A DNA stretch of 34,694 bases, taken from assembly GCA_015655195.1 (NCBI GenBank), contig JAATFM010000166.1, positions 1 to 34,694 on the forward strand. The letters are read 5' to 3'. Below are positions 1 to 10,015 of the stretch, one piece after another (position 1 is the stretch's first letter; each line of letters begins with the position of its first letter). The position numbers and the translations under genes are program-made. Origin of the DNA: Terriglobales bacterium (GTDB lineage: Bacteria; Acidobacteriota; Terriglobia; Terriglobales; Acidobacteriaceae). The notes under the pieces were generated by a model. It was not told the origin of the DNA. It searched no databases and worked only from the letters and a program-made list of their open reading frames with translations.

Positions 1-1301
1 ATCTCTAGAAGCCAGCGAATTGCTTCCACGCTGCGAGCCGTCGCGCCAGCCTGCCGCCCAAATACCTCACGAGCGCGTTCGCCCATCGCTCTGGCGGCGA
101 GCAGATCGCGAAGCAAATCGGACAGCGTCGAAGCCAATTCCCGCTTCTCCACGATGCGAATGGCGTCGTGGGCGCGCAGATCCTCCACGATAGAGCGAAA
201 GTTTTCATAGCTCGACCCCATGACGATGGGAACAGCGAACTGCGCGGGTTCGAGCGGGTTGTGGCCTCCGGCGGGGATGAGGCTGCCACCGATGAACGCC
301 ACCGAAGCGAGCGAGTAGACCGAGGCGAGTTCGCCGATGGTATCGAGAAAGACGATCCGGCCGGGCTGAAGAGGCTTGAATGCCGCCGCTGATCGTTCTC
401 TCCATGCGGAGCGGCGAGTCCAGACAAGCCCGGAAGAATCCAGCAGCGCGGCAACGGCGGCAAAACGCTCCGGATGACGCGGGGCCAAAACCAGAATAAG
501 GTTGGAATCGGCGGCTAGGAGATGAGGCCAGACTTCGAGCAGGGCGGATTCTTCGCCTTCAAGGGTGCTGCCTGCGACGAGAACACGCAAAGCCTGCCCC
601 GAAGCCAGCCTCGCGCCGCGGGCTTTCAACTCCCTCGTCGCTTCCGACTCCCCTGCCGCCCGCACATCGAATTTCAAATTTCCGGCCACGGAAACCCGCT
701 CCGGCGCGCAGCCGATGGCTTTGAGCCGCTCGGCGTCGAGCGCGCTCTGCGCCAGAACCAGCCTGAGCCGCGAAAGAAACGGCTTCCACAGCCCGCGCAG
801 CGCGCGATACCGCGGCCAGGAGCGGTCGGAAATCCGCGCATTCACGACCGCGACCGGAATGCCGCGCCGGAAGCATCCGCTCAGCAGGTTCGGCCAGAAC
901 TCCGTCTCGGCGAGAATCAGCATCTTCGGCTGGATGGCGTCAAGGTAGGCTTTCACCGCCCAGGGAAGATCGAGTGGACAGTAAAAGACACGATTCGCGC
1001 CGAAGCGTTCGCGGGCCAGCGCCTGCCCGGTGCGGGTTGTCGTCGAGATGAGCAGCCGATGCGATGGAAATGCCTGCTCCAGTTCGGCCACAAGGCGCGA
1101 GGCGGCGAGAACCTCGCCGACCGAGACCGCGTGGAGCCAGAGAACAGGCTTTTCTCCTCTCCGCAAACCTTCTGGAACGCGCCCCAGCCGCTCCCAGAGT
1201 CCTGCACGGTACTTGGCCGTAGTTGCCATGCGCCAGAGCCACCACGGCAGGCCGAGCAGGAGCGCGGCAAGCAGGGCCAGGTTATAGAAAAATAGGATCA
1301 T
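1..1301 (-). CDS. waaA: 3-deoxy-D-manno-octulosonic acid transferase (Kdo transferase), C-terminus cut by window edge
   Basis: Transfers Kdo from CMP-Kdo to lipid A precursor at the inner face of the inner membrane, an essential step in LPS core synthesis. Reading from the ATG at 1301 gives 433 codons with no stop before the left edge, about the full family length, so few residues are missing. The N-terminus is a single hydrophobic anchor (ILFFYNLALLAALLLGLPWW). It is followed by the HAVSVGEV motif, whose Glu is the catalytic base in the family, then AETEFWPN, GNLKFD, a GSTLEGEE loop, APRHPER, and the C-terminal GGSLIPAGGHNPLEPA nucleotide-sugar-binding signature of GT30 enzymes. No frameshift is seen. 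The 39-bp gap to the next gene on the other strand makes this a divergent pair. The identification is secure; the exact C-terminus lies outside the window. Confidence 0.95.
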   Translation of the reverse strand, partial: MILFFYNLALLAALLLGLPWWLWRMATTAKYRAGLWERLGRVPEGLRRGEKPVLWLHAVSVGEVLAASRLVAELEQAFPSHRLLISTTTRTGQALARERFGANRVFYCPLDLPWAVKAYLDAIQPKMLILAETEFWPNLLSGCFRRGIPVAVVNARISDRSWPRYRALRGLWKPFLSRLRLVLAQSALDAERLKAIGCAPERVSVAGNLKFDVRAAGESEATRELKARGARLASGQALRVLVAGSTLEGEESALLEVWPHLLAADSNLILVLAPRHPERFAAVAALLDSSGLVWTRRSAWRERSAAAFKPLQPGRIVFLDTIGELASVYSLASVAFIGGSLIPAGGHNPLEPAQFAVPIVMGSSYENFRSIVEDLRAHDAIRIVEKRELASTLSDLLRDLLAARAMGERAREVFGRQAGATARSVEAIRWLLE

Positions 1302-1340
1302 GCGCTCCGAAATTCGCTGTAACGCGGTCTAATCCCTAAA

Positions 1341-2009
1341 ATGATACAGTCGATGCCGATGAGAGTTGCGCTCACGCTTCTGTTTCTGGCGCTCGGGCTC
1401 GCCGTCGCGGCGGCGGCAAGCGACCACACGCCTCCGCCGGTGCAGCCTGCCACTGCCTTTGCCGCCGTCGAGAATCACGCCGATGAGAAGGTGGCGATTG
1501 CCGCCGAGCCCTACGACACCAAAGAGAAGGAAGCTATCTTCCGCGTCGATTACCTGGCGCATGGCGTGATGCCGGTCCGTCTGATCGTGACAAACAACAG
1601 CGACCGGTCCATCAACCTGCGCGATGCACGGATTCTCTTCGAGACCGCGGCGGGCGACCGCATCCAGGCCGCGGAGCCCGAGGACGTGGAGCGCCTGATG
1701 ACACGCAAGGAGCGCGAGGGCGGCAGGATTCCCCTCCCCGGACCGATCCCGAGCATCAAGCTCAAGCCCAAGGCGAGCAACAAGGACATCGAGGCGGATT
1801 TCAACACCTTCGAATATGGAGCCATCGTCGTCGAGCCGCACACTACGCGCGCCGGATTCCTCTTCTACGATGTCTCCGAGCTCGACCATCCGCTCAAAGG
1901 GGCCAGGCTCTACCTGAAAGAGCTGAAGAAGGCCGACGGCAGCGAGCTCTTCTACTTCGAGATTCCCTTTGACAAGTACCTGCAATCGCAGTCCAGCCAG
2001 ATGAATTGA
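1341..2009 (+). CDS. secreted hypothetical protein
   Basis: 222 residues if read from the first ATG. Two further in-frame ATGs at 1353 and 1359 are plausible starts, and none has a clear Shine-Dalgarno sequence. A signal peptide is evident (RVALTLLFLALGLAVAAAA followed by SDH), so the protein is probably exported to the periplasm. The mature part has no Cys and no catalytic motif I recognise. It looks beta-rich, with a segment (PVRLIVTNNSDRSINLRDARI) typical of an immunoglobulin-like domain, as in proteins that bear on surface or envelope structure. It stands alone on the plus strand, between waaA (divergent) and queD (convergent). Function unknown; export is the only firm inference. Confidence 0.8.
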   Translation: MIQSMPMRVALTLLFLALGLAVAAAASDHTPPPVQPATAFAAVENHADEKVAIAAEPYDTKEKEAIFRVDYLAHGVMPVRLIVTNNSDRSINLRDARILFETAAGDRIQAAEPEDVERLMTRKEREGGRIPLPGPIPSIKLKPKASNKDIEADFNTFEYGAIVVEPHTTRAGFLFYDVSELDHPLKGARLYLKELKKADGSELFYFEIPFDKYLQSQSSQMN

Positions 2010-2048
2010 AAAGACACGACGGACTTAACTGGAGCGTTGCAGCTAGTG

Positions 2049-2426
2049 CTACTCGTAATAGGTCGCCGAAGTCGTGTCCGTCTCCCAGATGGTGCAGTCC
2101 TTGACGCGGACTCGTCCCTCCGTCATGCCGTTCAACTGCTGGCTGGTCTCATCGTAAAAATAACGGGCGAGGTTTTCGGCCGAGGGGTTGATCGCCGTAA
2201 AGGGATCGAGGTCGTTCAGCATCTGGTGGTCGATGCGGTCGATGACCGGGCGCATCACCAGCTTGAGCTGCTTGAAGTCGAGCAACAGGCCCGTGGAGTC
2301 AAGCTCTTTGCCGGCCAGTGTCACACGCACCTTGTAGTTGTGCCCGTGCGGATTCTCGCAGCGGCCGTGATAGTTGCGGAGATAGTGGCCCGAGGAAAAT
2401 CCGGCCTCGACGGTGACTTCATACAT
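2049..2426 (-). CDS. queD: 6-carboxy-5,6,7,8-tetrahydropterin synthase (QueD/PTPS family)
   Basis: Converts 7,8-dihydroneopterin triphosphate to 6-carboxytetrahydropterin, the second step to preQ0 and queuosine. The start is set at the ATG at 2426, giving 125 residues, which matches family length; an upstream in-frame ATG at 2462 would add a 12-residue tail not usual for QueD. Zinc ligands H14, H27 and H29 are visible (the last two in NPHGHNY), with the nucleophile C23 in GRCENPHGH and the DHQMLND catalytic-His region further on. A C-terminal WET motif carries the pterin-anchoring Glu. Other queuosine genes are not adjacent in this window. A paralogous 6-pyruvoyl-tetrahydropterin synthase role is possible, but the Cys-containing motif fits QueD. 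Confidence 0.92.
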   Translation of the reverse strand: MYEVTVEAGFSSGHYLRNYHGRCENPHGHNYKVRVTLAGKELDSTGLLLDFKQLKLVMRPVIDRIDHQMLNDLDPFTAINPSAENLARYFYDETSQQLNGMTEGRVRVKDCTIWETDTTSATYYE

Positions 2427-2467
2427 AGGTGTCGTGCGCTCGCAGGAAAAACGTTCCTGCATCGATT

Positions 2468-2731
2468 TTAGTTGGTTTTGCCCCGACGGCGCTGCCGCGC
2501 GGTCAGCCGCACCTGCTCGCTGCGGCGGTCCACCTGCTCAAACAAATGACTCATCGTCCCGATGAGCGCCGAGGCCAGGCCAGCCAGCAGAAAGAGAAAC
2601 GCGCCGGTGCGCCAGAGCGAGCCATTGGCAGGCAGGCCGGGCTGAAAACTCGACGGGATGAAGGACATTCCCACCGCGATCAGCGCGAAGAAGCCGAGAA
2701 CAGCGGCGAGGATGTAGAAGTTGCGGGACAT
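2468..2731 (-). CDS. small two-helix membrane protein
   Basis: 87 residues from the ATG at 2731; the reading frame stays open to 2800, but the upstream stretch lacks membrane-protein character. Two hydrophobic segments are clear (NFYILAAVLGFFALIAVGM and TGAFLFLLAGLASALIGTM), joined by a short loop with PSSFQPGLPANG. The C-terminal tail is strongly basic (about VDRRSEQVRLTARQRRRGK) and therefore probably cytoplasmic. I know no family for it. It lies between pncA and queD on the same strand with short gaps (13 bp after the pncA stop and 41 bp before queD), so it may belong to the same transcript. No function is proposed. Confidence 0.7.
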   Translation of the reverse strand: MSRNFYILAAVLGFFALIAVGMSFIPSSFQPGLPANGSLWRTGAFLFLLAGLASALIGTMSHLFEQVDRRSEQVRLTARQRRRGKTN

Positions 2732-2744
2732 CACTGCTGCAATT

Positions 2745-3380
2745 TTATGCGGTTCGGCCAAGCTGGCTCGAATCGACAACCTCGACGCCCGCACCGGCAA
2801 ATTCCGCCTCCATGCGATCCACGGAGCCGTTCAGATCAATCGCCCGGCAGGCATCGCGGACAATGACGGCGGGCAGGCCGAGGCGGCGTGCGTCGAGCGC
2901 CGAGAAACCAACGCAAAAGTCATAAGCCAGGCCGGCGAGAAAGACGCGCTCGATGCCGCGCTCCTTCAGGTAGCTTGCCATGCCGGTTGCCGTCACACGG
3001 TCGTTCTCGAAAAATGCGGAGTAGGAGTCGATTTCCGGGCGGAAGCCTTTGCGAAGAATCAGTTCGGCCTGCGGGAGCTTGAGCGAGGAGTGAAATTCCG
3101 CGCCCGCGCTGCCCTGCACGCAGTGGTCGGGCCAGAGAGTCTGCGGGCCGTAACTTAACTGAACCTGCTCGAAGGGCTCTTTGCCGGGATGCGTGCTGGC
3201 AAAGGAGCTGTGTCCCGCCGGGTGCCAGTCCTGCGTAAGAAAGATGTGCGCGAAGAGCGGCGCGATCTTTTCGATGACAGGGATAACTTCATCGCCGCCC
3301 GCAACAGCCAGCGCCCCGCCGGGGCAGAAGTCATTCTGCACGTCGATGACGATCAATGCGTCGTGGGGAGTGACTTGCAT
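2745..3380 (-). CDS. pncA: nicotinamidase (isochorismatase-like hydrolase)
   Basis: Deamidates nicotinamide to nicotinate for NAD salvage (and would also hydrolyse pyrazinamide). 211 residues from ATG 3380. The catalytic triad is visible as D13 (VIDVQNDF), K111 (LRKGF) and C156 (YDFCVGF). The metal site is D51, H53, H57 (QDWHPAGHSSF) and probably H86 (WPDHCVQG). The cis-peptide region next to the nucleophile (GLAYDFCV) is canonical. The ATG lies one base after the stop of the preceding higA gene, so pncA is almost certainly cotranscribed with the toxin-antitoxin pair. NAD salvage being physically tied to a toxin-antitoxin module and a helicase is unusual; the enzyme assignment is secure. Confidence 0.95.
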   Translation of the reverse strand: MQVTPHDALIVIDVQNDFCPGGALAVAGGDEVIPVIEKIAPLFAHIFLTQDWHPAGHSSFASTHPGKEPFEQVQLSYGPQTLWPDHCVQGSAGAEFHSSLKLPQAELILRKGFRPEIDSYSAFFENDRVTATGMASYLKERGIERVFLAGLAYDFCVGFSALDARRLGLPAVIVRDACRAIDLNGSVDRMEAEFAGAGVEVVDSSQLGRTA

Positions 3381-3381
3381 C

Positions 3382-3690
3382 TTATGCGGCGTCAACCATC
3401 TCGATATGCAGCCGCTTGCCCACCGCACGCGCAGCCTTCGCAATCGTCAACAGATGGACAGCACTATTTTCAGGGTCGAGCAAACGGTCTAATTGCGAGC
3501 GGCTGGTGCCGATGCGCTCCGCCATAGCCTTCTTGCTGAGATGCCCCACCTTCATGGCCTCCGACAACTGCCATGCGATCACGCGCTTGATCGCCACGGC
3601 ATCCACTTCGTCCAGAATTCCCTCTTCTTCAAGGAAGCTGTCGAAGGTGGAGCCGCTAGGATCGAATACGGGCTTGCCCTGTGCGCTCAA
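3382..3690 (-). CDS. higA: XRE-type antitoxin of a higBA-like toxin-antitoxin pair
   Basis: 102 residues. The middle holds a helix-turn-helix of the Cro/XRE type (LSKKAMAERIGTSRSQLDRL, then LLDPENSAVHLLTIAKAARAVGKRL), the pattern of antitoxins that follow Gp49/HigB-type toxins. The N-terminal segment (FDSFLEEEGILDEVDAVAIKRV) is acidic and would contact the toxin. The ATG overlaps the toxin stop by four bases (ATGA), and the gene ends one base before the pncA start. Toxin-first order is typical of higBA. The protein presumably represses its own promoter as an antitoxin-toxin complex; a short inverted repeat upstream of the toxin may be the site. The family call is strong, the regulatory role inferred. 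Confidence 0.88.
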   Translation of the reverse strand: MSAQGKPVFDPSGSTFDSFLEEEGILDEVDAVAIKRVIAWQLSEAMKVGHLSKKAMAERIGTSRSQLDRLLDPENSAVHLLTIAKAARAVGKRLHIEMVDAA

Positions 3691-4046
3691 TGGGTCCCTC
3701 TTTCGTGCCGTTTCTTGTTCTGGCGGGCCAGTTCCAGGTCCGATTCCGGAGTCGCCCGCGTTTTCTTCAATATGCCGTGCAACAGAACCAGTCTTTGCTG
3801 CCTGTCCACATAGAAAAACACGCGGGCAATGCGATTTCCGGAGAGATTCGTTCGCACTTCATGCAATCCATCTCCCATCGGCCGACAAGCCGGCATCCCG
3901 ATCGGCCAGCCATATTCCACGGTGCGAATATCTTCCCCGATAAGACGCCGGTCCTCGGCGGGCATCCCCTTCAACCAATCCCGAACCGGCTCGTTTCCCG
4001 CCTCGGTGCGATAGAAGATGGCAGAAAGCCGCTTCAAACTGTCCAC
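3687..4046 (-). CDS. higB: RelE/HigB-superfamily toxin (phage Gp49-like)
   Basis: Probable translation-blocking mRNA interferase of the RelE/ParE fold. Recognised by the N-terminal block AIFYRTEAGNEPVRDWLKGM, the central MGDGLHEVRTNLSGNRIARVFFYVD strand pair and the LHGILKKTRATPESDLELARQ helix with its catalytic or binding Lys/Arg residues; these are hallmarks of Gp49-like toxins. Two starts compete. A GTG at 4046 gives 119 residues and places the short palindrome 4054-4069 upstream. An ATG at 4109 shares its A with the dinG stop (TGATG) and adds a hydrophilic 21-residue tail rich in K, Q and S that is not part of the family. I prefer the GTG. Either way the gene directly follows dinG and overlaps higA. 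Confidence 0.85.
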   Translation of the reverse strand: MDSLKRLSAIFYRTEAGNEPVRDWLKGMPAEDRRLIGEDIRTVEYGWPIGMPACRPMGDGLHEVRTNLSGNRIARVFFYVDRQQRLVLLHGILKKTRATPESDLELARQNKKRHERGTH

Positions 4047-4053
4047 GATCAGT

Positions 4054-4069
4054 GTACCATGTGAGGTAC
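4054..4069 (-). promoter_or_regulatory. short palindrome, possible higBA operator
   Basis: GTACC and GGTAC arms separated by six bases, seven bases upstream of the putative GTG start of the toxin. Position and symmetry fit an autoregulatory operator of the antitoxin. If so, the module has its own promoter inside the end of the dinG transcript. Arms of five bases are short enough to occur by chance, so this is tentative. Confidence 0.35.
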
Positions 4070-4108
4070 TTTTCTGCTTCTGTCGCGGCAATTCCTGCTT
4101 CTCTTTCA

Positions 4109-6118
<2,010 letters not shown>

Positions 6119-6169
6119 CGGCGGTTCTCTTCATCGTATAAGAGAGGCGGGTACGGGGCGGGTTCGTAC

Positions 6170-6221
6170 TATCCCACCCTAGGCGCAAAAACAAAGACGC
6201 GCCGAGGGTGGGGCACCCGGC
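6170..6221. repeat. intergenic palindromic element, copy A1
   Basis: Hairpin with arms CCCACCCT-a-GGCGC (6173-6186) and GCGCC-g-AGGGTGGG (6199-6212) around the loop AAAAACAAAGAC (6187-6198). Copy B near 23263 carries the same loop in reverse orientation and almost the same flanks, and the inner stem differs by compensatory changes. Lies in the dinG/der divergent promoter region. Confidence 0.8.
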
Positions 6222-6227
6222 TGTAGC

Positions 6228-6272
6228 ACTATCCACCCTCCTCCGCCCCAAAAAGGCGCAAGGATGGGGCAC
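6228..6272. repeat. degenerate tandem copy A2 of the palindromic element
   Basis: Begins with the same CTATCCACCCT-like left arm and ends with GGCGCAAGGATGGGGCAC, but the loop is shortened to AAAAA and only about four inner base pairs (CGCC/GGCG) remain perfect. It follows copy A1 at once, so it looks like an eroded second copy of the element. Confidence 0.55.
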
Positions 6273-6351
6273 GGGGCATTGATAATGAAAGTAGGCGCGC
6301 CGTTTCTCCCTGTTTCAAGTGCGGACCGGCCAGCCTTTAGGAGAAAGTTTC

Positions 6352-7902
6352 GTGCCGAGCTACCGCAGATCCGTGATTCCCGCCCGCGCCGATGCGCAGG
6401 GACTGCCGCTGGTGGCGATTGTCGGCCGGCCCAACGTGGGCAAATCCACGCTCTTTAACCGGCTCACTAAAAGCCGGCGCTCGATTGTCGGCGACGAGCC
6501 GGGGATTACGCGCGACCGTATTTACGGCGAATATGAGTGGGCCGGGCGGCGCTTTCGGCTGGTCGATACGGGCGGCATTGTGCCCGACGACCCGGAGCTG
6601 ATTCCGGCGGAGATTTACAGTCAGGCCCGCGTGGCGCTGCAGGAGGCCGACGCGCTGGTAATGGTCGTCGATGTGCGAACGGAGCTGGCCAGTCCGGATT
6701 ACGATCTTGTCCGGCTGCTCACGCGCAGCAAAAAGCCGGTCTTTCTGGCGGTGAATAAGGTCGAAGGCGATGTGATGGCCTCGGCTGCTGAAAATTTCCG
6801 CCAGCTTGGAATCCGCGAGGTCTATCCCATCTCTTCCGAGCACGGGCTCGGCATCGGCGAGTTGCTCGACGCGCTTACGTTGGCTATTCCAGAGGCGGAA
6901 TCGAAGACAGCAGCCTCGCAGGAAACCGAGACTGACGAAGACGCGCACGCCGAGGAAGAAGAAATCTCCGAGGGCGGACCGCTTGAGCCTGGAGGACACG
7001 AGTCTGACTCACGTGGGTCCGACAGCGAAGACGAGCCGCATCCCGCGCTCCATCGCACACACGGCGAGTACGAGCAGCATGAGACCTCGATTGCGATTAT
7101 CGGCAAGCCGAACGTGGGCAAATCCACGCTGCTCAATGCGCTGACCGGCTCGTCGCGGGCAATTGTTTCGCCGATTGCCGGAACGACGCGCGACGCGGTC
7201 GATGAGGTCGTCGAGTTTGAGGGCTCCGCGCTGCGCTTCGTCGATACGGCAGGCATCCGGCGCAAGGGCAAGACGCACCTGATGGCGGAAAAGCTTTCAG
7301 TCGTCATGGCGCGGCGGCATCTTGAGGCAGCAGACGTGGCTCTGCTGGTGATTGACGCCACCGAGGGCGTGACGGCGAGCGACGCTACAATCGGCGGCTA
7401 CGCGCATGAGAGCGGCCGTAGCGTCATTATCATCGTCAACAAGTGGGACGCGGTAACAACCGGACGCACCGACGGCAAGCCTCCCGCCGACCGCGAAATC
7501 TTTGAAAAGCAGTTGAGAAATGTGCTGAAGTACCTGAGCTATGCGCCAGTAATCTTTCTCTCCGCGCAGAAGGGCACGAACCTGGACCGCGTGCTGCGCG
7601 AGGTAAAGGCCGTTGCCGCCGAGCGACGCAAGCGCGTCACGACGGGCCAGATGAACCGCTTTCTCGATAAGGTCGATTTCCAGCGCGCCCCGGTACCAAT
7701 GTCGAAGCGGATTCGAGTCTTCTATATGACGCAGGCCGCGGTGGCCCCGCCGACCTTCGTTCTCTTCACCGACCGCGACATCAAGCTGCACTTCGCCTTC
7801 GAGCGCTTCCTCGAAAACCAGATTCGCGCGGCGTTTGGATTTGAAGGCACACCGATCTGGTTCAAGGTAAAAGCGCGCAACGCGAACAAGAAAGACGAGT
7901 AG
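6352..7902 (+). CDS. der: ribosome-assembly GTPase Der (EngA)
   Basis: Essential tandem-domain GTPase for maturation of the 50S subunit. The start is the GTG at 6352, because AGGAGA at 6339-6344 sits seven bases before it; an in-frame start at 6319 lacks a site. 516 residues. G domain 1 has GRPNVGKST, DEPGITRD, DTGG and NKVE. G domain 2 has GKPNVGKST, AGTTRDAVD, DTAG and NKWD, and a KH-like domain closes the protein (PTFVLFTDRDIKLHFAFERFLENQIR). The linker between the G domains is expanded to about 60 residues and is very acidic (runs of E and D, roughly at nucleotides 6892-7080), longer than usual. The C-terminus is basic, as in the family. Assignment secure. Confidence 0.97.
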   Translation: MPSYRRSVIPARADAQGLPLVAIVGRPNVGKSTLFNRLTKSRRSIVGDEPGITRDRIYGEYEWAGRRFRLVDTGGIVPDDPELIPAEIYSQARVALQEADALVMVVDVRTELASPDYDLVRLLTRSKKPVFLAVNKVEGDVMASAAENFRQLGIREVYPISSEHGLGIGELLDALTLAIPEAESKTAASQETETDEDAHAEEEEISEGGPLEPGGHESDSRGSDSEDEPHPALHRTHGEYEQHETSIAIIGKPNVGKSTLLNALTGSSRAIVSPIAGTTRDAVDEVVEFEGSALRFVDTAGIRRKGKTHLMAEKLSVVMARRHLEAADVALLVIDATEGVTASDATIGGYAHESGRSVIIIVNKWDAVTTGRTDGKPPADREIFEKQLRNVLKYLSYAPVIFLSAQKGTNLDRVLREVKAVAAERRKRVTTGQMNRFLDKVDFQRAPVPMSKRIRVFYMTQAAVAPPTFVLFTDRDIKLHFAFERFLENQIRAAFGFEGTPIWFKVKARNANKKDE

Positions 7903-7927
7903 CGGACTGCGCGAAAAGCAACCGCAG

Positions 7928-7975
7928 ATCCTTCGACTCCGTTTGGCCTAAATGCGGCCAAACTCCGCTCAGGAT
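7928..7975. repeat. second intergenic palindrome, between converging genes
   Basis: GTTTGGCC (7941-7948) and GGCCAAAC (7956-7963) form a perfect 8-bp stem around a 7-base loop, flanked by the outer pair ATCCT/AGGAT. It sits between the ends of der and the minus-strand gluzincin gene. No T-run follows on either strand, so a simple intrinsic terminator is not evident. From memory, similar CCTTCGACTCCG...CTCAGGATGACA sequences recur in intergenic DNA of Acidobacteria; only one copy was noticed here. Confidence 0.6.
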
Positions 7976-8002
7976 GACAAACCGTGAGTCGGGGCACAGA
8001 AG

Positions 8003-10015
8003 CTATGGCTTTGGCGTGGATGTTGCAGTCTGGTCGAGCTTCGTTACGTGAACCGAGGAAGTTGTCTCCGGCACGGTGCCGTCGTTGGCCTGGACCTCCG
8101 TGGGTTTGCCCTGGATGAGAATGCGCGGCGTGACCGAGCCGCGAGCCGGCACGCGGACGCGCTGCGTCACGTAGGTGTCCGCGGTGCGGACGGTGACGGG
8201 GATCTCGGCAGCGGCATAGCCCACATTGTTCAGCCGCACTGCAACGAGCCAATTGCCGGATCGTTCCGGGCTGGAGAATACGTTATCGATGGTGAGATCG
8301 GGCAGGCCGTGGTCGGCGTCAACCCAATCGGCGAAGAACCATTTCAGATCGGTGCTGGCTGCTTTTTCGAGCAGGGTTTCAAGCTGGCTGGGCGGAGTCG
8401 CAGAATCTTTCACGGGATCATAGCCGTGCAAGGCGGCGGAGAGCGCGTCGTCGCTCGTGATGCCGCGCAACATCCACAGCACGTAAGCAGCCTTGGTGCG
8501 ATAGTAGACGGGCGAAGCGGCATGAGCGAGCGGCTCGCCCGAACCCTCCCCCGGACTGGCCGGCTCGGCAAGCGCCAGCCCGGAGCGGCCCGCCTCAAGC
8601 GCGCTGAGAGCCTTCTCGCGGCCGAACTGGCGCTCGGTCCAAAGCGAGCTCATAAAGGAAGCAAGGCCCTCGTTAAGCCAGACCGGGGGCTGCGCGGCAT
8701 TCGGCGCCGCAACCCACGCATGAGTGAGCACATGGGCGAGGATTGCCTTCAACTGCACCGGGTCGCCGTCCTCGATGGCGGTGACGAGCAGCGGCCCGGT
8801 CTCGTAGGGTGCGTCCTGCGCCTCGGGCAGATCGAGCAGCGTCAGAGCGGTGCGCGGCTTCTCGCCCAGCCAATCGGCAAGGTACGGCGTGACGGCTTTT
8901 TCCGCCTGCGCCCAGGATTCTGCGTAGGCGTCGTCTTCGGTGCGGGTCCAGATTGCAGTGTTGGCGCCGTCGTGTTTTGTGCGAATCGCGGCGAAGAGGC
9001 TCGGCGTCTCAAAGCCGAGCGCGGCCTGGGTGAATTCGCCCGTTGCCACGCCGGAGACTTCCTCGCCGGAGGTCGCGGAGTCCGTAACAGCAAGCGCGAT
9101 GGGATTGCCGTTGACGAGCGCAATCGCGGGCGCGTGGCCATGGGGAAACTCGACCGTGAGCCGCAGGTGGAAGCGCGCGCCTGCCATGCGCTGCTTCTGC
9201 GCGCCAATCTCGTCGAAGAGCCGCGCGCCATCGCCGAGGACGACAGGCAGAGCTGAGGCCGGATACCAGACAACGCTGCCGAAGCCGCGCAGGCCGGTAA
9301 ATTCGGTGTCGATGCGGTCCCAGTCCGAGTGCAGGGCCGCGTCCTCCGGCGTGCCTAGAGAAAGCAGGCGCTGCGCGGATTGATCGATGGTGCCGGAGTA
9401 GGCCGCGTCGAGTTGGAGCGTTGCGCCCGGAGCGAGCGGCGCGGCTAGCCGGATGGCGGCTTCACGGAGCTGGCCCGTGTGATCGGTGTCGGAGTTGAGC
9501 GTAGCGACCTCGAAGGCCGCATTCTGATTGCCGACACGAATTCCCTCCCAGTTCAGCGTGGAGGAGATTTCCAGTGGAATCAGCGCGAGCGGTGTTTTGC
9601 CGTCGTTGCGAACGGTAAGCATAGCGCGGACGGCAATGCCGTGCTCGGTCGGGCGCAGATGCACGTCAAGATCGTAGGCCGTGAAGGTAACGGCCTCGCG
9701 GTCGGCGTCAGTGGCAATGGGAGCCTTGGCGGTTGCGATCTTCGGGGCTGCGTCGGGGCCGGTCTCGGTCGTTTCCTGGCCGTTCTCGTCAATGGAGCGC
9801 GAGAAGATGACCTTGCCCTTCGTCGGCGTGGGCTGGGACGAAGGCTGCTGCGCAGGCTGGGCGCTTTGCGGTGTTGCAGGAGCCGGTTGTTGCGGCGCAG
9901 GAGCCGGTTGATTTTGAGCCGCAGCCACTGCCGCGCAGACGAGAAAACCAAGCGCAAGTATCTCCCGCGCCGCTGACTTGCAAAACTTCATGTACGCCTT
10001 CACGAGCCTCTTCAC
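8003..10015 (-). CDS. secreted gluzincin-like (M1-type) peptidase homologue with degenerate active site
   Basis: 670 residues, exported: the first residues (SAAREILALGFLVCAAVAAAQ) form a signal peptide, followed by a Pro/Gln/Ala-rich linker. The GTG at 10015 overlaps the rlmB stop by four bases; an ATG at 9991 with AAGG in front is an equally good start. An N-terminal beta-rich part resembles the saddle domain of M1 aminopeptidases. The zinc-site region reads HVLTH (428-432) and WLNEG (E449), where an active enzyme has HExxH followed 18 residues later by Glu. The catalytic Glu is Val (codon GTG, one base from GAG) and the spacing is 16. The C-terminal half has a helical region (YYRTKAAYVLWML) with a candidate Tyr. 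It is thus probably a non-catalytic binding protein or a very divergent enzyme. Confidence 0.82.
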   Translation of the reverse strand: MKRLVKAYMKFCKSAAREILALGFLVCAAVAAAQNQPAPAPQQPAPATPQSAQPAQQPSSQPTPTKGKVIFSRSIDENGQETTETGPDAAPKIATAKAPIATDADREAVTFTAYDLDVHLRPTEHGIAVRAMLTVRNDGKTPLALIPLEISSTLNWEGIRVGNQNAAFEVATLNSDTDHTGQLREAAIRLAAPLAPGATLQLDAAYSGTIDQSAQRLLSLGTPEDAALHSDWDRIDTEFTGLRGFGSVVWYPASALPVVLGDGARLFDEIGAQKQRMAGARFHLRLTVEFPHGHAPAIALVNGNPIALAVTDSATSGEEVSGVATGEFTQAALGFETPSLFAAIRTKHDGANTAIWTRTEDDAYAESWAQAEKAVTPYLADWLGEKPRTALTLLDLPEAQDAPYETGPLLVTAIEDGDPVQLKAILAHVLTHAWVAAPNAAQPPVWLNEGLASFMSSLWTERQFGREKALSALEAGRSGLALAEPASPGEGSGEPLAHAASPVYYRTKAAYVLWMLRGITSDDALSAALHGYDPVKDSATPPSQLETLLEKAASTDLKWFFADWVDADHGLPDLTIDNVFSSPERSGNWLVAVRLNNVGYAAAEIPVTVRTADTYVTQRVRVPARGSVTPRILIQGKPTEVQANDGTVPETTSSVHVTKLDQTATSTPKP

